64,000 nucleotides of DNA, taken from positions 41,741-105,740 of the IMG/VR virus record IMGVR_UViG_3300042090_002597. One strand, 5' to 3'. Under the pieces are notes generated by a model. That model was not told the DNA's origin, made no database searches, and worked only from the letters and a program-made list of their open reading frames with translations. Both the position numbers and the translations under genes were made by a program. The DNA is from a virus. This document shows, one piece after another, positions 40,311-48,053 of the stretch. Within the stretch, counting starts at the first letter, position 1; every line of letters starts with the position of its first letter.

Positions 40311-40786
40311 TCCTCGCCGCCACAGGACACAGACCTCATAAACTTGGAGGATATGACAGCGGCACGCTAGGTCGCCTAATTGATCTGGCGTGCCGTTTTG
40401 TTGTTGAGACCAAACCTCGGCGGATGATATCCGGCATGGCACTTGGCTGGGATACCGCATGGGCCATCGCCGCTATCCGGAACAAAGTGCCGCTTACTGT
40501 AGCGATACCGTTTCTTGGGCAAGAACAGCATTGGCCTCCTGCGGCGCAAGAACAATATCGCGTCATTCTGGACGCGGCGGATATTGTTGAATTGGTTGGC
40601 AGCACGGATTACTCGCCGCAAGTCATGCACGCAAGAAATCGCTGGATGGTTGACCGGTGCGAGGCTGTCGTGTCACTCTGGGACGGCAGCCCGGGCGGCA
40701 CTGAAAATTGCGTGCGATACGCTGGTCTAGTCGGCCGTCCGGTGTTTAATCTTTGGCCAGAATGGACCGGTAGCTCAGATGGTTAG
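40307..40786 (+). CDS. SLOG-domain (DUF1273/YspA-like) protein, CTG start
   Basis: The 159-residue protein reads MILAATGHRPHKLGGY from a CTG at 40307 and continues RMISGMALGWDTAWAIAAI, LTVAIPFLGQEQHW and SLWDGSPGGTENCVRYA. These match SLOG-family nucleotide-binding proteins. The GHRPxKLGGY motif lies upstream of the first ATG (40424), so the ATG cannot be the start. CTG overlaps the preceding TGA as CTGA. The 3' end runs 23 bases into the tRNA gene. SLOG proteins bind nucleotide-derived signals; the role in this phage is unknown. Confidence 0.8.
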   Translation: MILAATGHRPHKLGGYDSGTLGRLIDLACRFVVETKPRRMISGMALGWDTAWAIAAIRNKVPLTVAIPFLGQEQHWPPAAQEQYRVILDAADIVELVGSTDYSPQVMHARNRWMVDRCEAVVSLWDGSPGGTENCVRYAGLVGRPVFNLWPEWTGSSDG

Positions 40787-40840
40787 AGCGGGCCGCTCAT
40801 AACGGTCGGGCCGCAGGTTCAAATCCTGCTCGGTCCACCA
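40764..40840 (+). tRNA. tRNA with CAU anticodon (elongator Met or Ile2)
   Basis: A complete cloverleaf folds: acceptor GGACCGG/TCGGTCC, D-arm GCTC/GAGC, anticodon stem GGCCG/CGGTC with loop CTCATAA, T-arm GCAGG/CCTGC with loop TTCAAAT, and an encoded CCA. The anticodon is CAU. The G1-C72 pair excludes an initiator tRNA. An Ile2 tRNA (lysidine-modified) and elongator Met cannot be told apart safely. The 5' 23 bases overlap the coding sequence of the SLOG gene. Confidence 0.95.
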
Positions 40841-40845
40841 AAGCG

Positions 40846-40880
40846 AAACCCGGCGGAGAAATCTGCCGGGTTTTCTTTTT
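40846..40880 (+). terminator. Intrinsic terminator after the tRNA
   Basis: AAACCCGGC and GCCGGGTTT form a GC-rich stem around GGAGAAATCT, followed by TTTCTTTTT. It ends the 37749-40840 transcript just after the tRNA 3' end. Confidence 0.85.
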
Positions 40881-40886
40881 CAGCGG

Positions 40887-40919
40887 TTGACGCTGCTGTG
40901 TTATTACGCTAAGAGTAAT
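40887..40919 (+). promoter_or_regulatory. Conserved 28-bp upstream motif, copy 2, with TTGACG
   Basis: TTGACG (40887-40892) runs into the 28-bp motif (40892-40919) shared with 22730-22757. The core ATTACGCTAAGAGTAAT is an inverted repeat. The position directly after a terminator and before a new gene block is that expected of a promoter. Confidence 0.55.
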
Positions 40920-40926
40920 TTATGCC

Positions 40927-41148
40927 TTGCTGCGGATTGTTTCTGCGCTTCGACGCTTCGTGCGTCGGGTCAAGTGCGGAGATGACGGTTTCAGCACAGG
41001 AGCAGGAGAAGGGAAAACCGAGACGGTGTGCATTCTCAGTGAAGACTGGCGTTTGAAAAACGTGGCCGAGCCGGATGAAACAGAGCCGGCGGTGATCAGA
41101 GGGACACACGCCCGAGGGCATCTTCTCCGTTTTTGGAGGGCGAAATGA
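40927..41148 (+). CDS. Doubtful small protein, 73 aa
   Basis: A TTG-started frame ends in an ATGA overlap with the DUF3310 gene, and residues 16-73 (VKCGDDGFSTGAGEGKTETVCILSEDWRLKN...) read plausibly. The N-terminal part is Arg/Phe-rich and looks less natural. No family or ribosome site supports it. A 44-codon frame from ATG at 40922 is an alternative. Confidence 0.35.
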   Translation: MLRIVSALRRFVRRVKCGDDGFSTGAGEGKTETVCILSEDWRLKNVAEPDETEPAVIRGTHARGHLLRFWRAK

Positions 41149-41363
41149 GCGATCCGGTAAATCACCCTGCGCACTACGGCGGCGAAGATAATCCTTACGA
41201 AGCCATAAAAGTTATCGAAGCGTGGGACCTGGGGTTTTGTCTCGGCAACACTGTAAAATACATTTCGCGCGCGGGTAAGAAATCAGCGGATGCGATCGAA
41301 GACCTGAAGAAGGCGCGCTGGTATCTGGATCGCGAGATCAGCCGCAGGGAGAAAACGACATGA
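41145..41363 (+). CDS. DUF3310 protein
   Basis: GGAGGG precedes the ATG at 41145. The 72-residue product has the full DUF3310 signature: NHPAHYGGEDNPYEAIKVIEAW, GFCLGNTVKYISRAGKK and DLKKARWYLDREI. DUF3310 (SaV-like) proteins are small and found near phage nucleotide-metabolism genes, as here next to ThyX. Some members are described as nucleotide kinases. Confidence 0.9.
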   Translation: MSDPVNHPAHYGGEDNPYEAIKVIEAWDLGFCLGNTVKYISRAGKKSADAIEDLKKARWYLDREISRREKTT

Positions 41364-42256
41364 CCACAATCACCGCCAATATTATCGCCGACAGCATCAG
41401 TCCGGAAGGCATCCGGCTCACCACGATGCAACTTCGGTATCCGAAATGGATACACGGCGAGTTCATGACGCACCGTGTGTTTTCCCGGAATGCATCGTCA
41501 TCTCGCGCCATTCCGGTGCCGCGGTTGATTCAGGATGTGTTGGACGATCCGGCGTTTCCTGTGCGGTGGACATCAAACAGGTCGGGTATGCAGGGCGGAG
41601 AGGAACTTGCAGACCCTGACTTATTTCACGCTAAAAATTTCATGAAAATTGCACTTGAGGATGCAGTTCAGTGCGCTCGACAACTCCACAAACTGAACGC
41701 ATCCAAACAACTCATCAATCGTGTACTCGAACCGTTCTGCCACATCAACGTTGTGGTAACGGCGACGGACTGGGACAATTTCTTCGCGCTGCGTTGCCAT
41801 CCTATGGCGGAACCGCACATGGAGATGCTGGCGAACGCTATGCGCGATGCGAGGAATGAATCTACGCCCGTACCGTTGAAACCGGGTGAGTGGCACCTTC
41901 CTTACGTAAGCCCGATCAAGGAACTGAACCTGCTTCCGAGCAAGCCGGAAGGCGGGTTCGACGACAAGTGGGCGTACGAACTCATGGTCAAACTGTCGGT
42001 CGCCCGGTGCGCCAGAGTGAGCTACCTCACGCATGAGGGTAAGACGCCGGACATCGCCGCTGATCTCGCGCTCTACGATCGTCTTGTTGGCTCGGTGCCG
42101 CTGCATGCGTCGCCCGCCGAGCACCAAGCAACTCCGGGTATGTTCTTGCATCATTTGCGACACGACAAACACTGGGCCGACAGTCATCTTCACGGCAATT
42201 TTCGCGGGTGGGTACAGTTCCGGAAAACTCTTCCGAACGAAAACATTGCCGCATAG
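41360..42256 (+). CDS. thyX: Flavin-dependent thymidylate synthase
   Basis: The 298-residue protein has the phage-type ThyX signature THRVFSRNASSSRAIP (residues 37-52, corresponding to RHRxxSxxxxSxR), a helical middle (KNFMKIALEDAVQCARQLHKLNASKQLINRVLEPFCH) and the C-terminal AEHQATP. It makes dTMP from dUMP with FAD and folate, supplying thymidine for phage replication. It starts in ATGA overlap with the DUF3310 gene and ends directly before the polymerase. Confidence 0.9.
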   Translation: MTTITANIIADSISPEGIRLTTMQLRYPKWIHGEFMTHRVFSRNASSSRAIPVPRLIQDVLDDPAFPVRWTSNRSGMQGGEELADPDLFHAKNFMKIALEDAVQCARQLHKLNASKQLINRVLEPFCHINVVVTATDWDNFFALRCHPMAEPHMEMLANAMRDARNESTPVPLKPGEWHLPYVSPIKELNLLPSKPEGGFDDKWAYELMVKLSVARCARVSYLTHEGKTPDIAADLALYDRLVGSVPLHASPAEHQATPGMFLHHLRHDKHWADSHLHGNFRGWVQFRKTLPNENIAA

Positions 42257-44467
42257 ATGCCGCCCGTCTTCGGTTTTGACGCTGAGACGTCTTCGCCAGT
42301 AGACCTGCGTTTGCATGGTGCGGACGCCTACACGCGCCATCCCGAAACCCGTTGCCTGATGTTCGTGGTGAAGCCTATTGGCGCGCCTGTAGCGCCAATA
42401 TTGTGGCGCGAAGGCGATCCGGTACCACTGTCGTTGGCGGAACATGTGGCTGCTGGAGGCTTGCTGTCCGGCTGGAATGTTCTGTTTTTCGACCGGCTCG
42501 TCTATGAGCGCATTCTTGTCGCGCGCCACGGGTTTCCGCCAGTAGACGCCGACGCATGGAAAGATTCCATGCATTTAGCGGCAGCAGCAAATTTGCCGCG
42601 TAGCCTGGATGGTTGCGCAAAAGCGGTGGGTGTTGAGTTTCAGGGCGACCTGAAAGATTCCAACCGCATTCGCCGCATCACCGACGCCAAGCGTACGTCC
42701 ATTCCGGCGCCCGTGGCGGAGATATTGAATAGTCCTGGTCGGTTCGACAAAAAACTGGTTGACGATCTTCAGTGGCTGGCGGACAGATGTGTGCAGGACG
42801 TGGCGATGGAGGAGAACGTATTCGTTCGACTACCGCAGTGGCCAAGCATCCGTCCGTGGGCCTTCATGCCTGCGATAGACCGCCGCATCAATGACCGCGG
42901 CGTGATGATCGACGTGCCGCTGGTGGAAGGTCTTGCCCGCGCAGCTGCGCTGGAGACATTGCGCATCAACGAAGAGATGCGTCGGATAACTGGCGGCGCG
43001 GTGTCGAAGGTCTCCAATATCGAGTCGCTGAAGCAGTGGTTGATGGGGAGGGGCGTTGAACTTCCACGGGCGAACACGCAAGAGGACGAAGACGACGAGG
43101 CGGACAAAGAAGACGAACCCGAATCTGCTGCCTCGCGAAAATCGCCCTGGCGCCTGCGCAAGAACGATATCGCCGATCTCATGGGCCGATTGGACGTGCC
43201 GGAAGATTGCCGGTTGGCGCTCGGTTATCGAGCAGAGGCGGCGAAGGCATCCACCGCCAAACTGAAGGCAATGTTGACTTCGGCGGATCCGAACACCAGT
43301 CGGCTGTACCAACATCTGACGCTCGGGGGCGCGCAGCAAACCATGCGGTGGTCAGGCAGCCGCTGGCAGGCGCATAATCTGGTGCGCGATGTGTTCGCCA
43401 ATTTTGACGAGATCGCCGACACCAACGGGCTTGACGCCAAGAAAAATACTGTTGAAGTAAAACGACTGTCCGATGTTGCTTTGCGCACCGCCATTGAAGT
43501 CGGCCGCACCGGCGATCCCGATTTGATGCGGTCGCTCTACCAGACCATCCGCCGTGATGCACAAAAACGTGATTTTCTTTCGGGTGTCATCCACTGGATA
43601 TCTCGTATGCTGCGGCGCACGATATGCGCTCGATACGGACGTTTGCTGGTAAACGGAGATTACGCTCAGATCGAGGCGCGCATCACCGTTTGGCTCTCGC
43701 AGCAACTGGACATGCTGCACGCTTACGCAACTGGCCAAGACGTTTATCGCGTGGCGGCTTCTGGTATTTTTGGAAAACCGCCGGAGCTTCTGACAAAATT
43801 TGAACGCCAAGCCGGGAAGGTTACCATTCTCGCCTGTGGATTTGGTGGAGCCGAAGGCGCGCTTGTAGCCATGGGCGTGAATTACGGTTTGCTGATGAGC
43901 AAGGAAGAAGGCAAGCCGATCGTGCACGCATGGCGCGCGGCCAACCAGGCAACCGTGAAATACTGGTACGCCACCGATGACGCCGCCGCCGCGGCGGTGA
44001 TGTACCCCGGCCGGGAGTTCCATGTGCCGCCACTCGGGCTGGTGTCTTATTTCTGCGAAGGCGACTGCCTGTGTGCGCGTCTTCCGACCGGCCGCATATT
44101 GCGCTACTGGCAGCCGCGGTTGCGTCAGGAATACTGGGCGGACGGCAAGCCGAAAAACCGGCTGAGCCTGAGCGGCCTGACCGTCAAAGGCAAAGCGGTG
44201 TTTCGCCGCTCGCTTTATCACACGATTTTGGTAGAGAATCAGGTGCAGGCGATCGGCGCCGACCTGCTTGCCACCGCGCTTGAAAACGCAGATAGTAACG
44301 GTCTGCCGGTTGTCCTGCATGTGCATGATTCGGTTGCGGGCGAAGCGGACGAAGACAAAGCCGAGAGCACGCTGCCTTTGCTGGAACACTGCATGACCGA
44401 CATGCCTGCCTGGACCAAAGGTTTACCTATCAATGTCGACGCCGACGCATCAGCGAGGTTTGGATGA
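42257..44467 (+). CDS. Family A DNA polymerase with 3'-5' exonuclease
   Basis: The 736-residue protein begins with an exonuclease motif FGFDAETSSPVDL (residues 5-17), with a later acidic-histidine part. The polymerase motifs are A (VNGDYAQIEARI, about residue 468), B-like (RQAGKVTILACGFGG, about 516) and C (LHVHDSVAGE, about 687). A very acidic insertion (EDEDDEADKEDEPES) sits near residue 275. It is the replicative polymerase. The ATG follows the ThyX stop directly. Confidence 0.9.
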   Translation: MPPVFGFDAETSSPVDLRLHGADAYTRHPETRCLMFVVKPIGAPVAPILWREGDPVPLSLAEHVAAGGLLSGWNVLFFDRLVYERILVARHGFPPVDADAWKDSMHLAAAANLPRSLDGCAKAVGVEFQGDLKDSNRIRRITDAKRTSIPAPVAEILNSPGRFDKKLVDDLQWLADRCVQDVAMEENVFVRLPQWPSIRPWAFMPAIDRRINDRGVMIDVPLVEGLARAAALETLRINEEMRRITGGAVSKVSNIESLKQWLMGRGVELPRANTQEDEDDEADKEDEPESAASRKSPWRLRKNDIADLMGRLDVPEDCRLALGYRAEAAKASTAKLKAMLTSADPNTSRLYQHLTLGGAQQTMRWSGSRWQAHNLVRDVFANFDEIADTNGLDAKKNTVEVKRLSDVALRTAIEVGRTGDPDLMRSLYQTIRRDAQKRDFLSGVIHWISRMLRRTICARYGRLLVNGDYAQIEARITVWLSQQLDMLHAYATGQDVYRVAASGIFGKPPELLTKFERQAGKVTILACGFGGAEGALVAMGVNYGLLMSKEEGKPIVHAWRAANQATVKYWYATDDAAAAAVMYPGREFHVPPLGLVSYFCEGDCLCARLPTGRILRYWQPRLRQEYWADGKPKNRLSLSGLTVKGKAVFRRSLYHTILVENQVQAIGADLLATALENADSNGLPVVLHVHDSVAGEADEDKAESTLPLLEHCMTDMPAWTKGLPINVDADASARFG

Positions 44468-44796
44468 CCGAACATTTTTGGTTCCGGTATGAAGACGTTC
44501 GATATGCTGCTCCGGTTGATGAGTGGGGCGATTCATACGGGATCGGTCACCTGGAAGTGAAACTTAGAAAGTTTCCTGTCCTGAAGCACACGCCGAAAGG
44601 CGCATGGATAAACGGCTGGCGAGGCAGGCGATTTGTTCTCCGAGACGCAAGAAAAAGATACGCTTGTCCGACGTTGGAAGAAGCGAAAGAATCTTTTATC
44701 GCCCGCAAAAAACGGCAAGCTGGTATTTACCGAGCGCGGCTCAGAGACGCTGAAGAAGCGATCAAACTGATTGAAAGACAAGGTGTGCTGGCATGA
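44464..44796 (+). CDS. Hypothetical protein, 110 aa
   Basis: ATGA overlaps join it to the polymerase and glycosyltransferase genes. The product MTEHFWFRYEDVRYAAPVDEWGDSYGIG... is rich in aromatic residues in the N-terminal half and helical and basic in the C-terminal half (EAKESFIARKKRQAGIYRARLRDAEEAIKLI). No family is recognised. Confidence 0.65.
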   Translation: MTEHFWFRYEDVRYAAPVDEWGDSYGIGHLEVKLRKFPVLKHTPKGAWINGWRGRRFVLRDARKRYACPTLEEAKESFIARKKRQAGIYRARLRDAEEAIKLIERQGVLA

Positions 44797-45656
44797 GAAT
44801 TTTGGTTCGGCGCTCCGGCGCTCTTGGCGATGTCGTTTTGACCACACCGGTTATCCGCCGGCTCCGACGGGAAAATCCGGACGCCGAAATCGGTGTGCAG
44901 ACCGCTTTCACTGGCATATTCAACAATTCACCGCATCGGCTTTTGGTAACCAACCAGAACCCGATGCCGTATCCGTGGTCGCCGGAGGGCGGTCTTGATC
45001 GTTTGATTGATCTTGATCTGGCCTACGAAAAACGCCCGACCATGCACATTGTGCAGGCGTATATGCAGGAAGCCTTTGGTGACACGGGGGCGCCGGAGGA
45101 CCTGCATCAGGAAATGTTCTTCAAGCCTGTCGAACCCTGGGGCGGCTCCAAGCGGGTGGTGGCGGTGCACGCCGCGAAAGCTGGCTGGCGCAACCGGACA
45201 CTGCCGGAGGCCACCTGGTTGAAGGTGGTGAAGTTGCTGCAGGACGAGGGCTGTTTCCCGATTCTGGTGGGTTCGATGAAAGACGCGCTGCCGGCAGCGA
45301 AATGCGCTTCGTTTCACAGCGGCGACATCATGCAGCAAGCCGCGATGATCGCCCGGTGCCGTTGCTTCATCGGCTCCGACTCGGGGTTGCTGCATGTGGC
45401 GGGAGCGACTCAGACCCCGATCGTCGGTGTGTTTACCTCAGTGATGCCAGCCTATCGCCTTCCGTGGCGGCACGGTACGCAGGGCTGGAACTGTGCCTCG
45501 GTAATGCCAAACCTGGACTGTGTTGGGTGCGTCGCCCGCCAGCCAATCCCGACCAATGTCGAGACCTGCGAGCGCGGTGACATTGCTTGCACCGGAATGG
45601 TGAGCGCGGAAACGATCGTTGACATGGCGGTGCATCTGATTGAGGAAGTCGGGTGA
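44793..45656 (+). CDS. Glycosyltransferase family 9 (heptosyltransferase-like)
   Basis: The N-terminus MRILVRRSGALGDVVLTTPVIRRLR is the GT9 start pattern (R-x-x-x-L-G-D-x-x-x-x-P). The donor-site motif GSDSGLLHVAGATQTPIVGVFTS is near residue 195. Length (287) is shorter than LPS heptosyltransferases. It probably modifies LPS, the virion or DNA with a sugar; the substrate is unknown. The methyltransferase genes at 46598-47910 may belong to the same modification pathway. Confidence 0.8.
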   Translation: MRILVRRSGALGDVVLTTPVIRRLRRENPDAEIGVQTAFTGIFNNSPHRLLVTNQNPMPYPWSPEGGLDRLIDLDLAYEKRPTMHIVQAYMQEAFGDTGAPEDLHQEMFFKPVEPWGGSKRVVAVHAAKAGWRNRTLPEATWLKVVKLLQDEGCFPILVGSMKDALPAAKCASFHSGDIMQQAAMIARCRCFIGSDSGLLHVAGATQTPIVGVFTSVMPAYRLPWRHGTQGWNCASVMPNLDCVGCVARQPIPTNVETCERGDIACTGMVSAETIVDMAVHLIEEVG

Positions 45657-45871
45657 TGCCATTAGAGATCGTAAAAGTTCAGGTGCCTCTTTCCGGCGGT
45701 GTGTCGCACTGTCTTGTCTATGACAAAGCGCGGAAGCATGTGAACCAGCAACCGTTGTTGCGCGATGTGAAGAAAGCCTTGAACGGTGACGTGAAGGGCT
45801 ATTTCAAGGCGGCGTGGTCAAGCGTCGTCGGCTGGGGTATCAGCGAACGTGTGCCGGATCAGGATTGGTGA
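45656..45871 (+). CDS. Hypothetical protein, 71 aa
   Basis: ATG lies in TGATG overlap with the glycosyltransferase stop. The product MPLEIVKVQVPLSGGVSHCLVYDKARKHVNQQPL..DVKGYFKAAWSSVVGWGI is a small alpha/beta protein. I recall similar proteins directly before the next gene's family in other phages. Function unknown. Confidence 0.65.
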   Translation: MPLEIVKVQVPLSGGVSHCLVYDKARKHVNQQPLLRDVKKALNGDVKGYFKAAWSSVVGWGISERVPDQDW

Positions 45872-46402
45872 TATGGCGACTTTCCCACCGAGCTGATCCG
45901 CGCGCCCGGGACATCGCCGACAGGCACTACAACCGGCAGAAAATAGGCACACCGCAATTCGTGCCGCCAGGCCGGTGCATCGTGCTGTACGCCGACACAC
46001 ACGGGTAAAGCACTCTGGGTGACGTCCTGGCCGTTCGCCGAATACGTCAAGCATGCGTGGGGCGGTGCCTGGATATGTTCGGCTTTTCGTAACGAGAATT
46101 GTGGGATTGCAAGTAATCTGATCTACGACGCGGTGGCGGCGACTCGCTTTTTCATGGGTGAACCGCCTGCGCTCGGAATGGTCACTTTCATAGACCGCCG
46201 CAAGGTGAAGCCGACTATGCGCCGTGGCGTCAAAACATGGGGCTACACTTACACTATGGCCGGGTTCGAACCGTGTGGTGAAACCAAAGCCGGGCTGCTC
46301 GCGTTCCGATTGGCTCCCGAGCAGACGCCGCCTGCAAGAATGCCACTCATTGAATTTGAAAACGCGGAACTGGCCGCTCGGACGATCGCACGGCACCGAT
46401 AA
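45868..46402 (+). pseudogene. Conserved phage protein interrupted by a one-base frameshift
   Basis: A GTG frame (45868) reads IWRLSHRADPRARDIADRHYNRQKIGTPQFVPPGRCIVLYADTHG and stops at 46008. The next frame continues KALWVTSWPFAEYVKHAWGGAWICSAFRNE to 46402. The two parts form one protein of a family that I recall (HYxRQxxGxxxFVPPGRCxVL ... ALWVTSWPFAEYVxHAWxGAW). One extra base in CACGGGTAAAG near 46000-46008 explains the break. It may be a real mutation, a sequencing error, or an unusual frameshift. Confidence 0.8.
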
Positions 46403-46406
46403 AAGA

Positions 46407-46440
46407 AAACGCTCCGAAGGGGCTTTCGGAGCGTTTCCTG
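46407..46440. terminator. Bidirectional intrinsic terminator
   Basis: AAACGCTCCGAA and TTCGGAGCGTTT pair perfectly (12 bp). T-rich flanks occur in both directions (GTTTCC on plus, TTTTCTTTT on minus). It separates the plus-strand block ending at 46402 from the minus-strand genes ending at 46465. Confidence 0.85.
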
Positions 46441-46464
46441 TCTGGTCCCGTCTGAAGTTGTTGA

Positions 46465-46527
46465 CTACTTCTTTTTCCCACCCTTGGGGGCAGGCTTCGG
46501 AGCGGGTTTCGGTGCAGGTTTCGCCAT
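46465..46527 (-). CDS. Pro/Lys-repeat micropeptide, 20 aa
   Basis: A 20-codon frame reads MAKPAPKPAPKPAPKGGKKK, with AGAAGGA eight bases before the ATG and the terminator 25 bases after the stop. The good ribosome site and low-complexity cationic repeat support a real short peptide, for example a DNA- or membrane-binding one. No other gene fits in 46403-46597. Confidence 0.5.
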   Translation of the reverse strand: MAKPAPKPAPKPAPKGGKKK

Positions 46528-46597
46528 CCGTGAAATCCTTCTCTTGTTCAGTTCCCGTCGAACTGCAAATATACTGCTACACGTAACAACAGCTAAG

Positions 46598-47335
46598 TCA
46601 AGCAGTTTCTTTCGGGCAACACAGCCAGTCGTCGCCGACTTCCTGCTTCACATAGTATCCATGCGTTTCCAGCGCACGAATGAGCGTACCGGGGTCGTTG
46701 TCGATCCACTCCATGAACAGTACCGGCTTGCACCGGGCCAAAGTCTGGCGAGCGCCTTCCAGCAGTGGTATCTCCATGCGCTGTACATCAATTTTGAACA
46801 CATCCAGCCGCGGCATATTGTAGCTATCCAGCGTCCGCAGGGTGATTTGCTCAACCCGGTCCGGATCGTGTCCGCGTTGCTGGTCCAGCGGCTCGATCTG
46901 CTCCGGGCCGAATTCGATGCTGCCGAAATTGCAGCGGGCACCATAATCGTACTGGGGGAGTTCGACGAAACCGCACTTGTCACCAAGAGCCACATTGTGC
47001 ACCCGCACATTCTGTCGCTGAGTGAGAGCCATGCTGCCGGCCAGCATGTTGCAGATGACCGGCTGCGGCTCGAAACAGTGCACCCAGCCGGTGGGATCGA
47101 CATGCTTGACCAGCGGCACTGCGAAGGCACCGATATTGGCGCCCGCATCCACATAGACTTTTCCTGGCGCGACCTGGTCGAGCAGTTCGGCCAACATGAG
47201 CATCCGTCCGTGGTGCACTCCCTTGCGCTCCGCTACCAGCGCACCGGTCTGGTTGATGTCGAAAGCCGGAACAATCATCCGGCCGTATTCCGTTTCGATA
47301 AGTCCAGCAATATCGGTCAACGCTCGACACTCCAT
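46598..47335 (-). CDS. FkbM-family methyltransferase
   Basis: The SAM-binding motif VYVDAGANIGAFAVPL lies near residue 60. FEPQP and a following NMLAGSM helix come next, and the FkbM-type DVFKIDVQRMEIPLLEGAR is near residue 178. The 245-residue length fits. FkbM proteins O-methylate sugars or other small groups. With the GT9 and the upstream methyltransferase it suggests a modified glycan. It overlaps the upstream gene by 19 bases. Confidence 0.8.
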   Translation of the reverse strand: MECRALTDIAGLIETEYGRMIVPAFDINQTGALVAERKGVHHGRMLMLAELLDQVAPGKVYVDAGANIGAFAVPLVKHVDPTGWVHCFEPQPVICNMLAGSMALTQRQNVRVHNVALGDKCGFVELPQYDYGARCNFGSIEFGPEQIEPLDQQRGHDPDRVEQITLRTLDSYNMPRLDVFKIDVQRMEIPLLEGARQTLARCKPVLFMEWIDNDPGTLIRALETHGYYVKQEVGDDWLCCPKETA

Positions 47336-47910
47336 GAAGGGGGTTGGATACGCTCCAGCACAAGCGAAATTTCCAGCTCTCCGATCGGATGCTGATCCGA
47401 GGAAAGTCCATAATCGTACCCAGTATCCTCATCCGCCAGGTGCTTCACACGATAGCTGTTCGGCAGAAGTGATGATTCCACCAGTGCCAGCAGCGAGGCG
47501 GGGGTAAAAGAACAAAGGTGTTCGGGCGACCATTTGGACGGCGGCACAGTCAACCGGCGCTCATAGAGATAAGCGTGAGGAACAAAGATAATCATTGTCC
47601 CGCCGATCCGCAGCACCCGGTGCCATTCCCGTAAATATGCAGGACGGTCATTCAGATGTTCAAGCACATGACTTGAGTGCACGCAATCGACTTTGCCGTC
47701 CTCGAAAGGAAGATGCAGCCCGTCGTAGCCGGGCGAGTGCTGTTCGATCCCGTAGGCCCCATCGACGATCGGCAGCGCGTCCGCGAGACCGCCGCGGAAC
47801 CCGACGTCAACCACTGTCGGCCCCGCCAGATACTTGTCCCAGAAGCCGTTTATACAGCGCCTTGCGTACGATTTCCGGCTTTCGTACCCCACCGGCCTGT
47901 TCAGATCCAT
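47317..47910 (-). CDS. Class I SAM-dependent methyltransferase
   Basis: Residues 28-50 hold PTVVDVGFRGGLADALPIV, the SAM motif I. DGLHLPFEDGKVDCVHSSHVLEHL (about residues 65-88) is motif II/III of Methyltransf_11 proteins, followed by REWHRVLRIGGTMIIFVPH. ATG at 47910 with AGAGGG is preferred to an in-frame start at 47946. It is probably a sugar or small-molecule methyltransferase working with the FkbM protein. Confidence 0.75.
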   Translation of the reverse strand: MDLNRPVGYESRKSYARRCINGFWDKYLAGPTVVDVGFRGGLADALPIVDGAYGIEQHSPGYDGLHLPFEDGKVDCVHSSHVLEHLNDRPAYLREWHRVLRIGGTMIIFVPHAYLYERRLTVPPSKWSPEHLCSFTPASLLALVESSLLPNSYRVKHLADEDTGYDYGLSSDQHPIGELEISLVLERIQPPSWSVER

Positions 47911-47950
47911 GAAGAAAAACCCTCTGTCTACGGTCACCGTAAACATACCG

Positions 47951-47981
47951 TTGACAGGAGCATTACGCTAGTCCATATAAT
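47951..47981 (+). promoter_or_regulatory. Promoter with consensus boxes and 19-bp spacer
   Basis: TTGACA (47951-47956) and TATAAT (47976-47981) are both perfect but 19 bases apart. A 19-bp spacer is typical of promoters activated by MerR-type DNA distortion. ATTACGCTA within the spacer is shared with the motif at 40892-40919. It drives the MarR-like gene. Confidence 0.6.
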
Positions 47982-48005
47982 ACGAACGACGTTTCCTCCC
48001 TAGAC

Positions 48006-48040
48006 TGAGGGAGGGTTCTCGGACCCTCCCTCACTTTTTT
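48006..48040 (+). terminator. Terminator/attenuator in the leader of the MarR-like gene
   Basis: TGAGGGAGGGT and ACCCTCCCTCA form a perfect 11-bp stem around TCTCGG, followed by CTTTTTT. It lies about 20 bases downstream of the predicted start and just before the ribosome site, so it can act as an attenuator, or end a short leader RNA. Confidence 0.8.
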
Positions 48041-48053
48041 CTCAAAGGTGCTC

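Noticed and set aside
40424-40432. ATG at 40424 as start of the SLOG-domain protein
   Set aside because: It would remove the conserved GHRPxKLGGY segment, which is in frame upstream from CTG at 40307.
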